This document shows positions 4,683 to 11,187 of a stretch of 11,365 nucleotides of DNA, in pieces. Within the stretch, counting starts at the first letter, position 1, and each line of letters starts with the position of its first letter. The stretch is taken from NCBI GenBank assembly GCA_964362385.1, contig CAYIEH010000019.1:1-11365 (forward strand). The letters run 5' to 3'. The stretch is from CAYIEH01 sp964362385 (GTDB taxonomy: Bacteria > Patescibacteriota > Minisyncoccia > UBA6257 > UBA9933). Below the pieces are notes generated by a model that was not told where the DNA came from, searched no databases, and saw only the letters and a program-made list of their open reading frames with translations. Both the position numbers and the translations under genes were made by a program.

Positions 4683-6887
4683 TTATTGAATTAAATTAAA
4701 GAATTCTTTCTCGTTTAAAATTTTAATCCCTAATTTTTGGGCGCGTTCTAATTTTGATCCGGGACTGGCGCCGACAACCACATAATCGGTTTTTTTACTC
4801 ACTGATTCTGAAACATCCCCGTTGAGCTCGCGGACTTTTTCCTTGGCCTCGTCGCGCGGCATTTTTTCAAGTTCGCCGGTGAACACAAAAGTTTTGCCTG
4901 ATAATTTTCCGCCTTTTGACGAGCTGGGGGCGGATATTTCTATTTTCACGCCGACTTTATCAAACTTTTCCAAAAATTTAATATTTCTGCCATTATGAAA
5001 CCAGTCATAAATGCTTTTGCTTACCTGCGGGCCGATGTCGGGAATTTCTTGGAGCTCTTTTAAGGTTAATTTTTGATATTTTTGAATTAAATTTTTAATT
5101 GGAAATTGGAAATTGCCGCCTGTGTCCCGTTTCGACTCGCGTCGAACGAGGCGAGCGAGCCTCCCGCCCGTTTGGGCGAGGTTCGCCATGGGCGACGCCT
5201 TTGGCGGGGAAATTGGAAATTCCTTCGCAAGAAGGTTGGCGGTCTCTTCGCCGACATGCAAAATTCCCAAAGAATAAATAAGCCTTGGCAAGGATATTTT
5301 TTTATGCGTTTCAATTTCTTTAATTATGTTTTCGGCGGATTTTTTTCCGAAGCGTTCGAGTGTCGCGATGTCACCTTCTTTTAAATCAAAAATATCTGTG
5401 GCGTCAGAAATCAACCCTTCGTCAATAAACCGATTAATTATTTTTGGGCCTAAGCCTTGGATATCAAAAGCACCGCGTGAGACAAAATGACCTATTTGGC
5501 GGCGGTTTCTGGCGCCGCAATTTTGGTTGGAACACCTATAAAAAGCGCCTTCCTGAATGATTTTTAATCCGTCGATTGGACAAGTTTTTGGCATGTGAAA
5601 TTCTTTTTCTTTTCCCGTGCGAAGATTTTTCAAAACGCTTGTAATTTGCGGAATGACATCGCCGGCGCGGCTGACGATAACAGTATCCCCGATTTTCAGT
5701 CCAAGGCGTTTTATCTGGTCGTAATTGTGGAGCGTTGCGTGAGAGATTGTTATTCCGGTTAGATTAACGGGTTTTAAAATTGCTACAGGAGTGAGAGTTC
5801 CCGTGCGACCAATCTGGACTTTTATATTCTCGATTATCGTCGTCGCTTCTTTAGGGGAAAATTTATAAGCGATTGTTCCGCGGGGCGCTTTACCGACAGC
5901 ACCTAAAGCGTTAAAAATTTTATTATCGTTGATAATAATCACTGCGCCGTCAATTTCATAAGGAAGTATTTGGCGGCGTTTTTCCCAGTAATCTCTAAAT
6001 TCAAAAACTTCTTGAAGATTTTTTGCCAATTTGTTGTGCGGATTGGTTTTAAACCCGAACGCTTTTAAAATTTTATGTTCTTCTTCGTGGTTTTTTTGCC
6101 CCAAGTCGGAAACAGTCGCGTATTGAAAAGAATCCAATTTTCTGTTCGCGGTGATTTTCGGGTCAAGCTGGCGCACGGAGCCGGCAGCCATATTTCGCGG
6201 ATTGGCGAAAATTTTCTCGCCGCGTTTTTCGTTTTCCTTGTTTATTTTTTCAAAAGTTTTTTTATTTAAAAAAACTTCCCCTCGGACAACTAATCTTTTT
6301 GGTTGTAAGTCGTAAGTCGCTCGCCTCGCTGAATCTTTGGCGAAACGGGCAGGGCGTAAGTTAAATTGTTTAAGATTTTTTTTAACTTCTTCAGGATTCA
6401 ATAATTTTAGCGGAATCGCTTCAATAGTTTTTAAATTCTGAGTGATGTCTTCGCCGATCAATCCATCGCCACGGGTTGAGCCTTGAACAAAGGTTCCGTT
6501 TTCATACACCAACTCTATCGCAAGGCCGTCAATCTTTAACTCGCAGTAAAATAAGTCGTAAGTTAATTTATGTCTAAGATAATTCTCCGCGCGTTTGAGC
6601 CAATCATTTATATCCTGTTCGGAAAAGGCGTCGTTGAATGAAAGCATCGGCGTTTCATGCCTGACTTTTTTAAAATTTTTTAACGGCTGGCCGCCAACCC
6701 TTTGTGTCGGAGAATCCGGCGTTATAAATTCCGGATATTGCTGTTCCAAATCAAAAAGCTCTTTTTTCAGGGAATCCAATGCCGCGTCGGAAATTTCCTG
6801 TTTGTCTAAAACGTGGTAAAGATAGCGGTGATGATTGATAACCTTTTTTAAGTGTTCAATCCGTTCTTTTGCCGATTTTCTGTCCAT
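4683..6887 (-). CDS. ligA: NAD-dependent DNA ligase with two in-frame repeat-derived inserts
   Basis: LigA seals nicks in DNA using NAD+, joining Okazaki fragments and finishing repair. Domains in order: Ia (about 1-70, HHRYLYHVLD), nucleotidyltransferase with catalytic lysine in ELKIDG (K118), VRGEVFL (201-207), NPRNMAAGS (229-237), GAVIII (314-319) and YKF (341-343). The OB fold with GRTGTLTPVA (360-369) follows, then a zinc finger (436-457), helix-hairpin-helix repeats, and a BRCT domain (about 660-734). The 734 residues exceed the usual length of about 670. Residues 178-194 and 560-597 are inserts encoded by GC-rich palindromic DNA, and without them the length is 679. The zinc finger reads C436-P-I-D439 and later C452, C457, so the second of four expected cysteines is Asp. 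TATAAT lies six bases before the ATG. Active-site motifs are intact, so the enzyme is probably functional. Confidence 0.97.
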   Translation of the reverse strand: MDRKSAKERIEHLKKVINHHRYLYHVLDKQEISDAALDSLKKELFDLEQQYPEFITPDSPTQRVGGQPLKNFKKVRHETPMLSFNDAFSEQDINDWLKRAENYLRHKLTYDLFYCELKIDGLAIELVYENGTFVQGSTRGDGLIGEDITQNLKTIEAIPLKLLNPEEVKKNLKQFNLRPARFAKDSARRATYDLQPKRLVVRGEVFLNKKTFEKINKENEKRGEKIFANPRNMAAGSVRQLDPKITANRKLDSFQYATVSDLGQKNHEEEHKILKAFGFKTNPHNKLAKNLQEVFEFRDYWEKRRQILPYEIDGAVIIINDNKIFNALGAVGKAPRGTIAYKFSPKEATTIIENIKVQIGRTGTLTPVAILKPVNLTGITISHATLHNYDQIKRLGLKIGDTVIVSRAGDVIPQITSVLKNLRTGKEKEFHMPKTCPIDGLKIIQEGAFYRCSNQNCGARNRRQIGHFVSRGAFDIQGLGPKIINRFIDEGLISDATDIFDLKEGDIATLERFGKKSAENIIKEIETHKKISLPRLIYSLGILHVGEETANLLAKEFPISPPKASPMANLAQTGGRLARLVRRESKRDTGGNFQFPIKNLIQKYQKLTLKELQEIPDIGPQVSKSIYDWFHNGRNIKFLEKFDKVGVKIEISAPSSSKGGKLSGKTFVFTGELEKMPRDEAKEKVRELNGDVSESVSKKTDYVVVGASPGSKLERAQKLGIKILNEKEFFNLIQ
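5097..5221. repeat. GC-rich palindromic element inside ligA, framed by GGAAATT heptamers
   Basis: A 93-base core (5115-5207) is flanked by two copies of GGAAATT on each side (5101-5114 and 5208-5221, plus strand, same direction). The core ends are CCGCC and GGCGG. Inside are several small hairpins: GAGGC/GCCTC, GCCC/GGGC, TTCGA/TCGAA, CGCC/GGCG. Against an ancestor with one heptamer the net insert is 114 bases (5097-5210), exactly 38 codons, encoding LigA residues 560-597. The core is much more GC-rich than the surrounding gene. It shares CCCGTTTCG (5126-5134), 12 bases, CGAGGCGAGCGA (5147-5158) with the second element. Confidence 0.75.
6305..6362. repeat. Second palindromic element inside ligA, framed by GTAAGTC heptamers
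   Basis: A 37-base core (6319-6355) lies between two GTAAGTC units (6305-6318) and one GTAAGTT (6356-6362), all in the same direction. The net insert (6306-6356) is 51 bases, 17 codons, giving LigA residues 178-194. On the minus strand it reads CCCGTTTCG (6349-6341), 12 bases, CGAGGCGAGCGA (6328-6317): the same words and spacing as the element at 5097-5221, in the opposite orientation. The 12-base middle differs. Confidence 0.7.
6551..6564. repeat. Short heptamer pair inside ligA
   Basis: ATAAGTC then GTAAGTT, two 7-base units like those framing the element at 6305-6362. On the coding strand it reads ACTTACGACTTA and encodes TYDL, as at the end of the second insert. There is no GC-rich core, so it may be an unoccupied site or an excision scar (inference). 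Confidence 0.45.
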
Positions 6888-6893
6888 ACACTG

Positions 6894-6899
6894 ATTATA
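6894..6899 (-). promoter_or_regulatory. -10 element directly ahead of ligA
   Basis: The minus strand reads a perfect TATAAT (6899-6894), six bases (CAGTGT), then the ligA ATG. Transcription should start at or beside the ATG, implying leaderless mRNA. The -35 region is poor (TTTTAA at 17-base spacing). Confidence 0.5.
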
Positions 6900-6950
6900 A
6901 GTTTAAAAACCATAATTTAAAAATTTTAACTTCAGGGCGTACACAAACAC

Positions 6951-6979
6951 TTGACAAAATAATAATTAATAGATATAAT
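6951..6979 (+). promoter_or_regulatory. Perfect consensus sigma70-type promoter
   Basis: TTGACA (6951-6956), exactly 17 bases, TATAAT (6974-6979): both hexamers match the consensus and the spacing is optimal. It drives the 65-residue gene starting at 7040, with an untranslated leader of about 55 bases. It is the best promoter in the window. Confidence 0.85.
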
Positions 6980-7025
6980 TAAATCAGTAAAATTCAAGAA
7001 ATAAATAAAGGAAAAAAGGAAAAAA

Positions 7026-7031
7026 AGGAGG
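7026..7031 (+). promoter_or_regulatory. Consensus Shine-Dalgarno site AGGAGG
   Basis: AGGAGG lies eight bases before the ATG at 7040, in a purine-rich leader. It fixes this start codon. It is the only strong ribosome binding site found ahead of any gene here. Confidence 0.8.
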
Positions 7032-7039
7032 GAAGAAAG

Positions 7040-7237
7040 ATGTTAAAGAAGATTGATAGGGAAATAGTGATAGAAGATTCATTTATCCAGATGGAAAAGT
7101 CCTTGAAGAAAATTGACGAAATAATCGATTGCCTCAAGGAAGTTGATGAGGCAATTAAGGGAGGTCTGAGGAGCAAACTATTCTCCATAGCGGAGAATAT
7201 AGAAACTATCAAAAAGATGCGTAAAGAAAAAGAATAA
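7040..7237 (+). CDS. Unknown 65-residue charged helical protein
   Basis: I do not recognise this protein. It has 65 residues with no signal peptide or membrane segment, and it is rich in Lys, Glu, Asp and Ile. Hydrophobic residues recur every three to four positions from about residue 5 to 60 (for example I25, I28, L32, V35, I39), suggesting a helical hairpin or short coiled coil, broken at KGG (40-42). There is a single Cys (C31), so no metal-binding cluster. The gene is a complete unit of its own: consensus promoter, AGGAGG at ideal spacing, and a strong terminator 15 bases after the stop. It lies on the opposite strand to its neighbours ligA and topA. These signals predict strong expression. 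A function cannot be assigned. That it is a real gene is supported mainly by its signals rather than homology. Confidence 0.75.
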   Translation: MLKKIDREIVIEDSFIQMEKSLKKIDEIIDCLKEVDEAIKGGLRSKLFSIAENIETIKKMRKEKE

Positions 7238-7251
7238 GGGAGGCGATTTTA

Positions 7252-7287
7252 AAGCCGCGATTGCAAGATCGCGGCTTATTATTTTTT
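7252..7287 (+). terminator. Strong Rho-independent terminator, possibly bidirectional
   Basis: A ten-base-pair perfect stem, AAGCCGCGAT (7252-7261) with ATCGCGGCTT (7268-7277), loop TGCAAG, followed by ATTATTTTTT. It ends the 65-residue gene's transcript. On the minus strand the same stem follows topA by about 40 bases, with a weaker TTTAAAA tail, so it may also serve topA. Confidence 0.88.
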
Positions 7288-7316
7288 GTTCCGGCTTTTC
7301 CTCGCTTACGAACCAG

Positions 7317-9296
7317 CTATTCTTCTATTCCCGGTTTTTTCCAGCTTGCGTAATCGCAGTCGGGATATTTTAAGCATCCGTAAAAAAATCTTCCCCGCTT
7401 AGTGCGTCTTTTGACAATATCGCCTTGTCCACATTTAGGGCATTTGCCCAAATTTTTTTCCTCTTCGGTTAAAAGCCTCTTGGCGTTTTTGCATTCCGGA
7501 AAACCGGAACAGGCCAAAAATTTCCCGAATCTTCCGTATTTTACAACCATCGGCCTTCCGCATTTTTCGCAAACTTCGTCCGTTGTTTCGGTTATTATTT
7601 CCTGTTTTTCAACTTCGCCGTATTTTTTCTCCAGATTTTTTGAAAAAGGGCCGTAAAATTCTTTTATGACGCTTTGCCACTTTATTTTTCCTTCCGCGAT
7701 TTCATCAAACTCACTCTCCATTTTTGCGGTAAATTGGATGTCAACGATTTCAGGAAAATGAGCGACTAAAATTTTATTAACAATTATTCCGATGTCAGTC
7801 GGTTCAAATCTGCGCTGGTCGTTTTTAACGACATAATTCCTCGTTTGAATAACGGAAATTATCGGCGCGTAAGTTGAAGGCCTGCCAATGCCGTATTCTT
7901 CCAAAATTTTCACCAGCGACGCTTCGTCGTATCTCGGAGGCGATTCCGTGAAATGCTGCGCCGGAATTGTTTCTGCCAATGATAACCTTTCATTTTCTTT
8001 AAGTTCGGGCAATTTGTTTTCTTCAAATTTTGAAGGCCAAATTTTCAAATAGCCGTCAAATTTCAAAGCGTTCCCATTTGCCCTGAAAGTATAATTTTGC
8101 GCGGTTTTGTCTTTGTCGACCGCGGAAATATCAACGGATGTCTGGTCAAAAACAGCCTGGGGCATTTGAGACGCCATAAATCTGCGCCAAATCAGCTCGT
8201 AAAGCTTTTCTTCCTGCTTTTCAGCTTTGAAATTTTCCGGAGCAAGAAAAGAATCAGTCGGCCTTATCGCTTCATGAGCTTCCTGAGCCAGCTTTGATTT
8301 TGTTTTGAAAAATCTCGGAGCATTAATTGCGTATTTTTCTCCCAAATTTTTTTCCAGCCAGTTTTTTGCCGAAAATAAAGATTCTTTGGAAAGATTCAGA
8401 GAATCCGTCCTCATATAAGTTATGAGCCCGTTTTCGTATAAATTCTGCGCCAGGCGCATTGTTTGCTTTGCGGAAAATCTTAATTTTTTAAACCCTTCCT
8501 GCTGTAGCGTGCTTGTGGTAAACGGCGCCGGAGGATTTTTTTTGGTTTCTCCTTTATTGATTTTTAAAACAGCGAAATCGGATTTTTTAAGATCCTCAGA
8601 GATTTTATCCGCGCTTTCTTTTGTTTTAATGCCGAATTTATCAAGAGTTTTATCGCTGATTTTTGAAAGATTTGCGATAAAAGTTTCTTTACCCTTTGAT
8701 TTTTTAAGCAGGACGGAAATCGTCCAGTATTCTTCCGGTTTAAATTTTTTTATTTCTTCTTCGCGCTCGCATATTAATCGCAACGCGACAGATTGCACCC
8801 GGCCGGCGGAAAGACGCTTGATGATTTTTTCCCATAAAAACGGAGACAACTTGTATCCCACTAATCGGTCCAGGATTCTTCTTGCCTGCTGGGCGTCCAC
8901 TAAATTTATGTCCAGTTGGCGGGGATTTTTAAGCGCTTCTTCAATGGCGGATTGGGTAATTTCATGAAAAGCTATTCTTTTTGTTTTGTTTTCTTGGCCG
9001 TTTAAATCCAGCGCTTTCATCAGATGCCAGGAAATGGCCTCTCCTTCGCGGTCCTCATCGGTTGCCAGTATCACCGTGTCTGCCTTAGCCGCGTCCTTTT
9101 TTAACTGGTTAACGCGTTTTTTTGCTTTAACGGGAATAATATATTGCGGCTCAAAATTATTTTCCAAATCAATTCCCAGCTTGCTTTTCGGGAGATCGCG
9201 GACATGGCCGAATGAAGATTCCACCTTATATTCGCTGCCGAGAAATTTACTTATGGTTTTGGCTTTTGTCGGCGATTCTACAATTACGAGATTCAT
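7317..9296 (-). CDS. topA: DNA topoisomerase I (type IA)
   Basis: TopA relaxes negative supercoils by cutting one strand through a 5'-phosphotyrosine link. The 659 residues contain a TOPRIM domain at the start (VIVESPTKAKTI with E7; ATDEDREGE with D80, D82, E84) and the hinge RLSAGRVQSVALRLI (161-175). The active site is GLITYMRTDS (290-299, catalytic Y294), followed by EAHEAIRPTD (339-348) and YGIGRPSTYAPII (468-480). Two C-terminal zinc ribbons have four cysteines each: C576, C579, C596, C602 and C619, C622, C641, C647. All expected catalytic residues are present. The start is ATG at 9296. It follows dprA in the same direction after a 148-base gap, and the dprA-topA pairing is common in bacteria. 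A weak internal promoter candidate (TATAAT, 9389-9384) could let it be transcribed separately. Confidence 0.97.
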   Translation of the reverse strand: MNLVIVESPTKAKTISKFLGSEYKVESSFGHVRDLPKSKLGIDLENNFEPQYIIPVKAKKRVNQLKKDAAKADTVILATDEDREGEAISWHLMKALDLNGQENKTKRIAFHEITQSAIEEALKNPRQLDINLVDAQQARRILDRLVGYKLSPFLWEKIIKRLSAGRVQSVALRLICEREEEIKKFKPEEYWTISVLLKKSKGKETFIANLSKISDKTLDKFGIKTKESADKISEDLKKSDFAVLKINKGETKKNPPAPFTTSTLQQEGFKKLRFSAKQTMRLAQNLYENGLITYMRTDSLNLSKESLFSAKNWLEKNLGEKYAINAPRFFKTKSKLAQEAHEAIRPTDSFLAPENFKAEKQEEKLYELIWRRFMASQMPQAVFDQTSVDISAVDKDKTAQNYTFRANGNALKFDGYLKIWPSKFEENKLPELKENERLSLAETIPAQHFTESPPRYDEASLVKILEEYGIGRPSTYAPIISVIQTRNYVVKNDQRRFEPTDIGIIVNKILVAHFPEIVDIQFTAKMESEFDEIAEGKIKWQSVIKEFYGPFSKNLEKKYGEVEKQEIITETTDEVCEKCGRPMVVKYGRFGKFLACSGFPECKNAKRLLTEEEKNLGKCPKCGQGDIVKRRTKRGRFFYGCLKYPDCDYASWKKPGIEE

Positions 9297-9331
9297 AAGA
9301 TTCTAAACTCGAAGCGCGAAGCACTAAATTC
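9297..9331. repeat. Degenerate 7-base repeat tract upstream of topA
   Basis: Consecutive units on the plus strand: AAGATTC, TAAACTC, GAAGCGC, GAAGCAC, TAAATTC. On the minus strand they fit the pattern G-N-N-Y-T-T-M. It starts at the first base after the topA start codon. Confidence 0.55.
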
Positions 9332-9410
9332 GTTGTTGAAAACTCCCCGTTAGGATCAACAAATTCCAATTATTAAATTCAAAATTATAAAATGTTTTGA
9401 ATTTTAATAT

Positions 9411-9445
9411 TGTTTCGGATTTAGATATTCGGATTTCGTATTTAT
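9411..9445. repeat. Degenerate 7-base repeat tract at the dprA 3' end
   Basis: Five consecutive heptamers on the plus strand: TGTTTCG, GATTTAG, ATATTCG, GATTTCG, TATTTAT. The 7-base period is kept while the bases drift. The tract runs to the first base of the dprA stop codon. Confidence 0.55.
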
Positions 9446-10329
9446 TATATCGTGTATCCTCTTTCGGTTTCTTTGATTTTTCCGTTTATAACAAGAAACG
9501 CGATGGATTGATTGACTGCTTGGGAGTTTAGTTTAGTGAGATGGGAAATTTTGTCAATATTAAGAGGTTCTCCGGCCTGCGAAACGGCTTTTAAAATTTG
9601 CGAGTGAATTTCGGAAAATTCGTCATTGTCGTTAAAATCCGATTGAAGCTCTTTTTTAATTTCAATATTTAAATCTTCCAAGATGTCTTTTGTTGAAGCA
9701 ATTAATCGGGCGCCGTCTCTGATCAGCCGATGAGAACCGATATAATTGGGATGATTGGCGGGACCGGGAATCACAAAAACTTCTCTTCCCTGCTCTATGG
9801 CGAATTTCGCCGTTGCCAAAGAGCCGGACCTTTCCGGCGCTTCTATTATAATAGTAGCGGCGCACAAGCCGCTGACAATCCTGTTTCTTTCCAAAAATTG
9901 ATTTGGGTAAGAAGGAACGCCTTCGGGATACTCGGAAATCAAAGCTCCTTCTGATTCTATGATTTTTTCCGCCAAACCTTCATTTTGGCTGGGGTAGATT
10001 TTGTCCAAACCATTGGCCAACACCGCGATAGTTTTTCCTTTCGCTTCCAGGGCGCCTTGGTGAGCGGCGCTGTCAATTCCCATTGCTAAGCCGCTGACTA
10101 TCACGATCCCCAATTCCGCCAGTTCTTTCGCTAAATTTTTTGCCAGGGCTTTTCCTATGGAAGTGGCTTTTCTGGTGCCGACAATCGCGATTTTGAGCCT
10201 GTTGCCGGCTGGCGAGTCATCGGGCAGTTCTCCGGCGATAAAAATTCTTGAAGGCGGATTTTGAATTTCTTTCAAAAGAAAGGGAAATCCCTCGTCGTTT
10301 TGATTGATTATTTTTAAATTTCTTTTCAT
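9445..10329 (-). CDS. dprA: DNA processing protein DprA (Smf)
   Basis: DprA binds incoming single-stranded DNA during natural transformation, protects it and loads RecA. The 294 residues are short for the family. The Rossmann-like core is complete: IAIVGTRKAT (47-56), GIVIVSGLAMGIDSAAHQGAL (74-94, the family's most conserved stretch), IAVLANGLDKIYP (101-113), GALISEYPEG (128-137), FLERNRIVSGL (145-155) and FVIPGP with GSHRLIRDGA (185-207). The C-terminal part (about 240-294) looks like the DprA winged helix. The N-terminal SAM-like domain of longer forms is missing or reduced, with only about 45 residues before the core. ATG at 10329 is preceded by TATAAT eight bases upstream. No other competence gene is in view except a PilO-like protein transcribed divergently, consistent with pilus-based DNA uptake (inference). 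Confidence 0.95.
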   Translation of the reverse strand: MKRNLKIINQNDEGFPFLLKEIQNPPSRIFIAGELPDDSPAGNRLKIAIVGTRKATSIGKALAKNLAKELAELGIVIVSGLAMGIDSAAHQGALEAKGKTIAVLANGLDKIYPSQNEGLAEKIIESEGALISEYPEGVPSYPNQFLERNRIVSGLCAATIIIEAPERSGSLATAKFAIEQGREVFVIPGPANHPNYIGSHRLIRDGARLIASTKDILEDLNIEIKKELQSDFNDNDEFSEIHSQILKAVSQAGEPLNIDKISHLTKLNSQAVNQSIAFLVINGKIKETERGYTI

Positions 10330-10337
10330 TCCGTTTT

Positions 10338-10347
10338 ATTATATAAT
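10338..10347. promoter_or_regulatory. Overlapping divergent -10 elements between dprA and the PilO-like gene
   Basis: The minus strand has TATAAT at 10343-10338, eight bases before the dprA ATG. The plus strand has TATAAT at 10342-10347, 22 bases before the PilO-like ATG. The two share two bases. -35 regions are weak on both sides. If both are used they should compete for RNA polymerase. Confidence 0.5.
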
Positions 10348-10369
10348 AAAAACAAAAATATCATAACCA

Positions 10370-10891
10370 ATGGGCTATCAAAAACAAATTTTAAAATTGG
10401 TTGCAATAAGCTTGGCGATTATTGTTTTAATTTCAGCCGCCTTGATTATTTTGGGCCGGGATATCACAAATAAAGCGTCTGATATTACGGAAACAAAAAA
10501 GAATATATTTAACAATTCCCGTTCGGTTGAATTATTGACGCTTCTTCAAAGCGACGCCGCAACATCAAAAAGATATCTGCCTCAAATGGAAAATTTCCTT
10601 ATCAGTAAAGACCAGTTGTTGAATTTTTCAAAAGACCTTAACTTAATGGCTCAGCAGAATAATTTGCCGCTAAACCTGACTTTTAAGGGAGAAACGCCCT
10701 TGACCGGCGATAATCCGAGGCAAACGTCAATTTCAATTAATTCCGAAAGTCCGTCAAATATGGAAAATCTTATTAAGTTTTTGGAATCAGTTGAAAACAG
10801 CCGCTATTTCGTTAAATTTAACAGCTTGGACATAAATCAAAACAACAACAGAATGAGATTGAATTTTGACGGACAAGTTTTTTCTTTTTAA
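10370..10891 (+). CDS. Putative PilO-like type IV pilus assembly protein
   Basis: The 173-residue protein has a short basic N-terminus, one membrane segment (about residues 8-29, VAISLAIIVLISAALIIL) and then a periplasm-side, helix-forming charged stretch (about 30-65). The C-terminal domain has the PilO look: LMAQQNNLPLNLTFKG (91-106), a strand SISINSESP, then NMENLIKFLESVENSRYFVKFNSLDI and a final strand. In the family this inner-membrane protein pairs with PilN to align pilus or secretion machinery. The assignment rests on topology and pattern, not a diagnostic motif. PilM and PilN are not adjacent; instead dprA is divergent and a small membrane protein follows after seven bases. There is no Shine-Dalgarno site; a -10 lies 22 bases before the ATG. 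Confidence 0.6.
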   Translation: MGYQKQILKLVAISLAIIVLISAALIILGRDITNKASDITETKKNIFNNSRSVELLTLLQSDAATSKRYLPQMENFLISKDQLLNFSKDLNLMAQQNNLPLNLTFKGETPLTGDNPRQTSISINSESPSNMENLIKFLESVENSRYFVKFNSLDINQNNNRMRLNFDGQVFSF

Positions 10892-10898
10892 CAAAATT

Positions 10899-11105
10899 AT
10901 GGATTTTAAGAACAAAAGAATCAAAATTTTTTCAGCAACGGCAATTGCTGTTTTGGTTATTTTGGCCATTACGGCATTTTATGCCATAAGCTTTATGAAA
11001 GAATCCATAACATCAACACTTGATTCAAATTTAAAAAAACAAGCTCCTGTTATCCGGTTTGATTTTGAAAAATTAAAAAACATTGGTATTATAACTAACC
11101 AATAA
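10899..11105 (+). CDS. Small single-pass membrane protein, unknown function
   Basis: The 68-residue protein has a basic start (MDFKNKRIKIF), one strong hydrophobic segment (about residues 11-32) and a short soluble tail ending FDFEKLKNIGIITNQ. Positive-inside reasoning puts the tail outside the cytoplasm. The ATG at 10899 is chosen over an in-frame ATG at 10866 because that one lies inside the upstream PilO-like gene, while this one follows its stop by seven bases. The tight spacing suggests one transcript and a possible shared role in a pilus-type complex (inference). I do not recognise the family. It could be a truncated relic of a larger pilus protein, but the frame ends cleanly in TAA. 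Confidence 0.6.
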   Translation: MDFKNKRIKIFSATAIAVLVILAITAFYAISFMKESITSTLDSNLKKQAPVIRFDFEKLKNIGIITNQ

Positions 11106-11187
11106 TTGACAACCAAAACAAGGGAAAATTTCTGACGGAGCTGTTTGGCTTCGTTTTCGGGACTGCCTTAACCCCGCACCAAAATAC

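Noticed and set aside
5087..5384. Several open frames on both strands across the GC-rich ligA insert
   Set aside because: They exist because GC-rich palindromic DNA has few stops; none has a start signal or recognisable protein pattern, and LigA itself is read through.
6994..7212. A 72-codon frame antisense to the 65-residue gene
   Set aside because: The plus strand carries the consensus promoter, AGGAGG and terminator; the antisense frame has none of these and is low-complexity Ser/Phe/Ile.
8422..8967. A 181-codon open frame antisense to topA
   Set aside because: It is the complement of a secure topA coding region; no promoter, ribosome site or protein family pattern supports it.
10866..10898. 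An earlier ATG for the small membrane protein at 10866
   Set aside because: It would overlap the end of the PilO-like gene by 26 bases and add residues unlike a membrane-protein start; the ATG at 10899 follows the upstream stop closely.
11106..11111. TTGACA after the small membrane protein as a promoter for the tRNA region
   Set aside because: No -10-like sequence at suitable spacing (TTTCTG at 17 bases).
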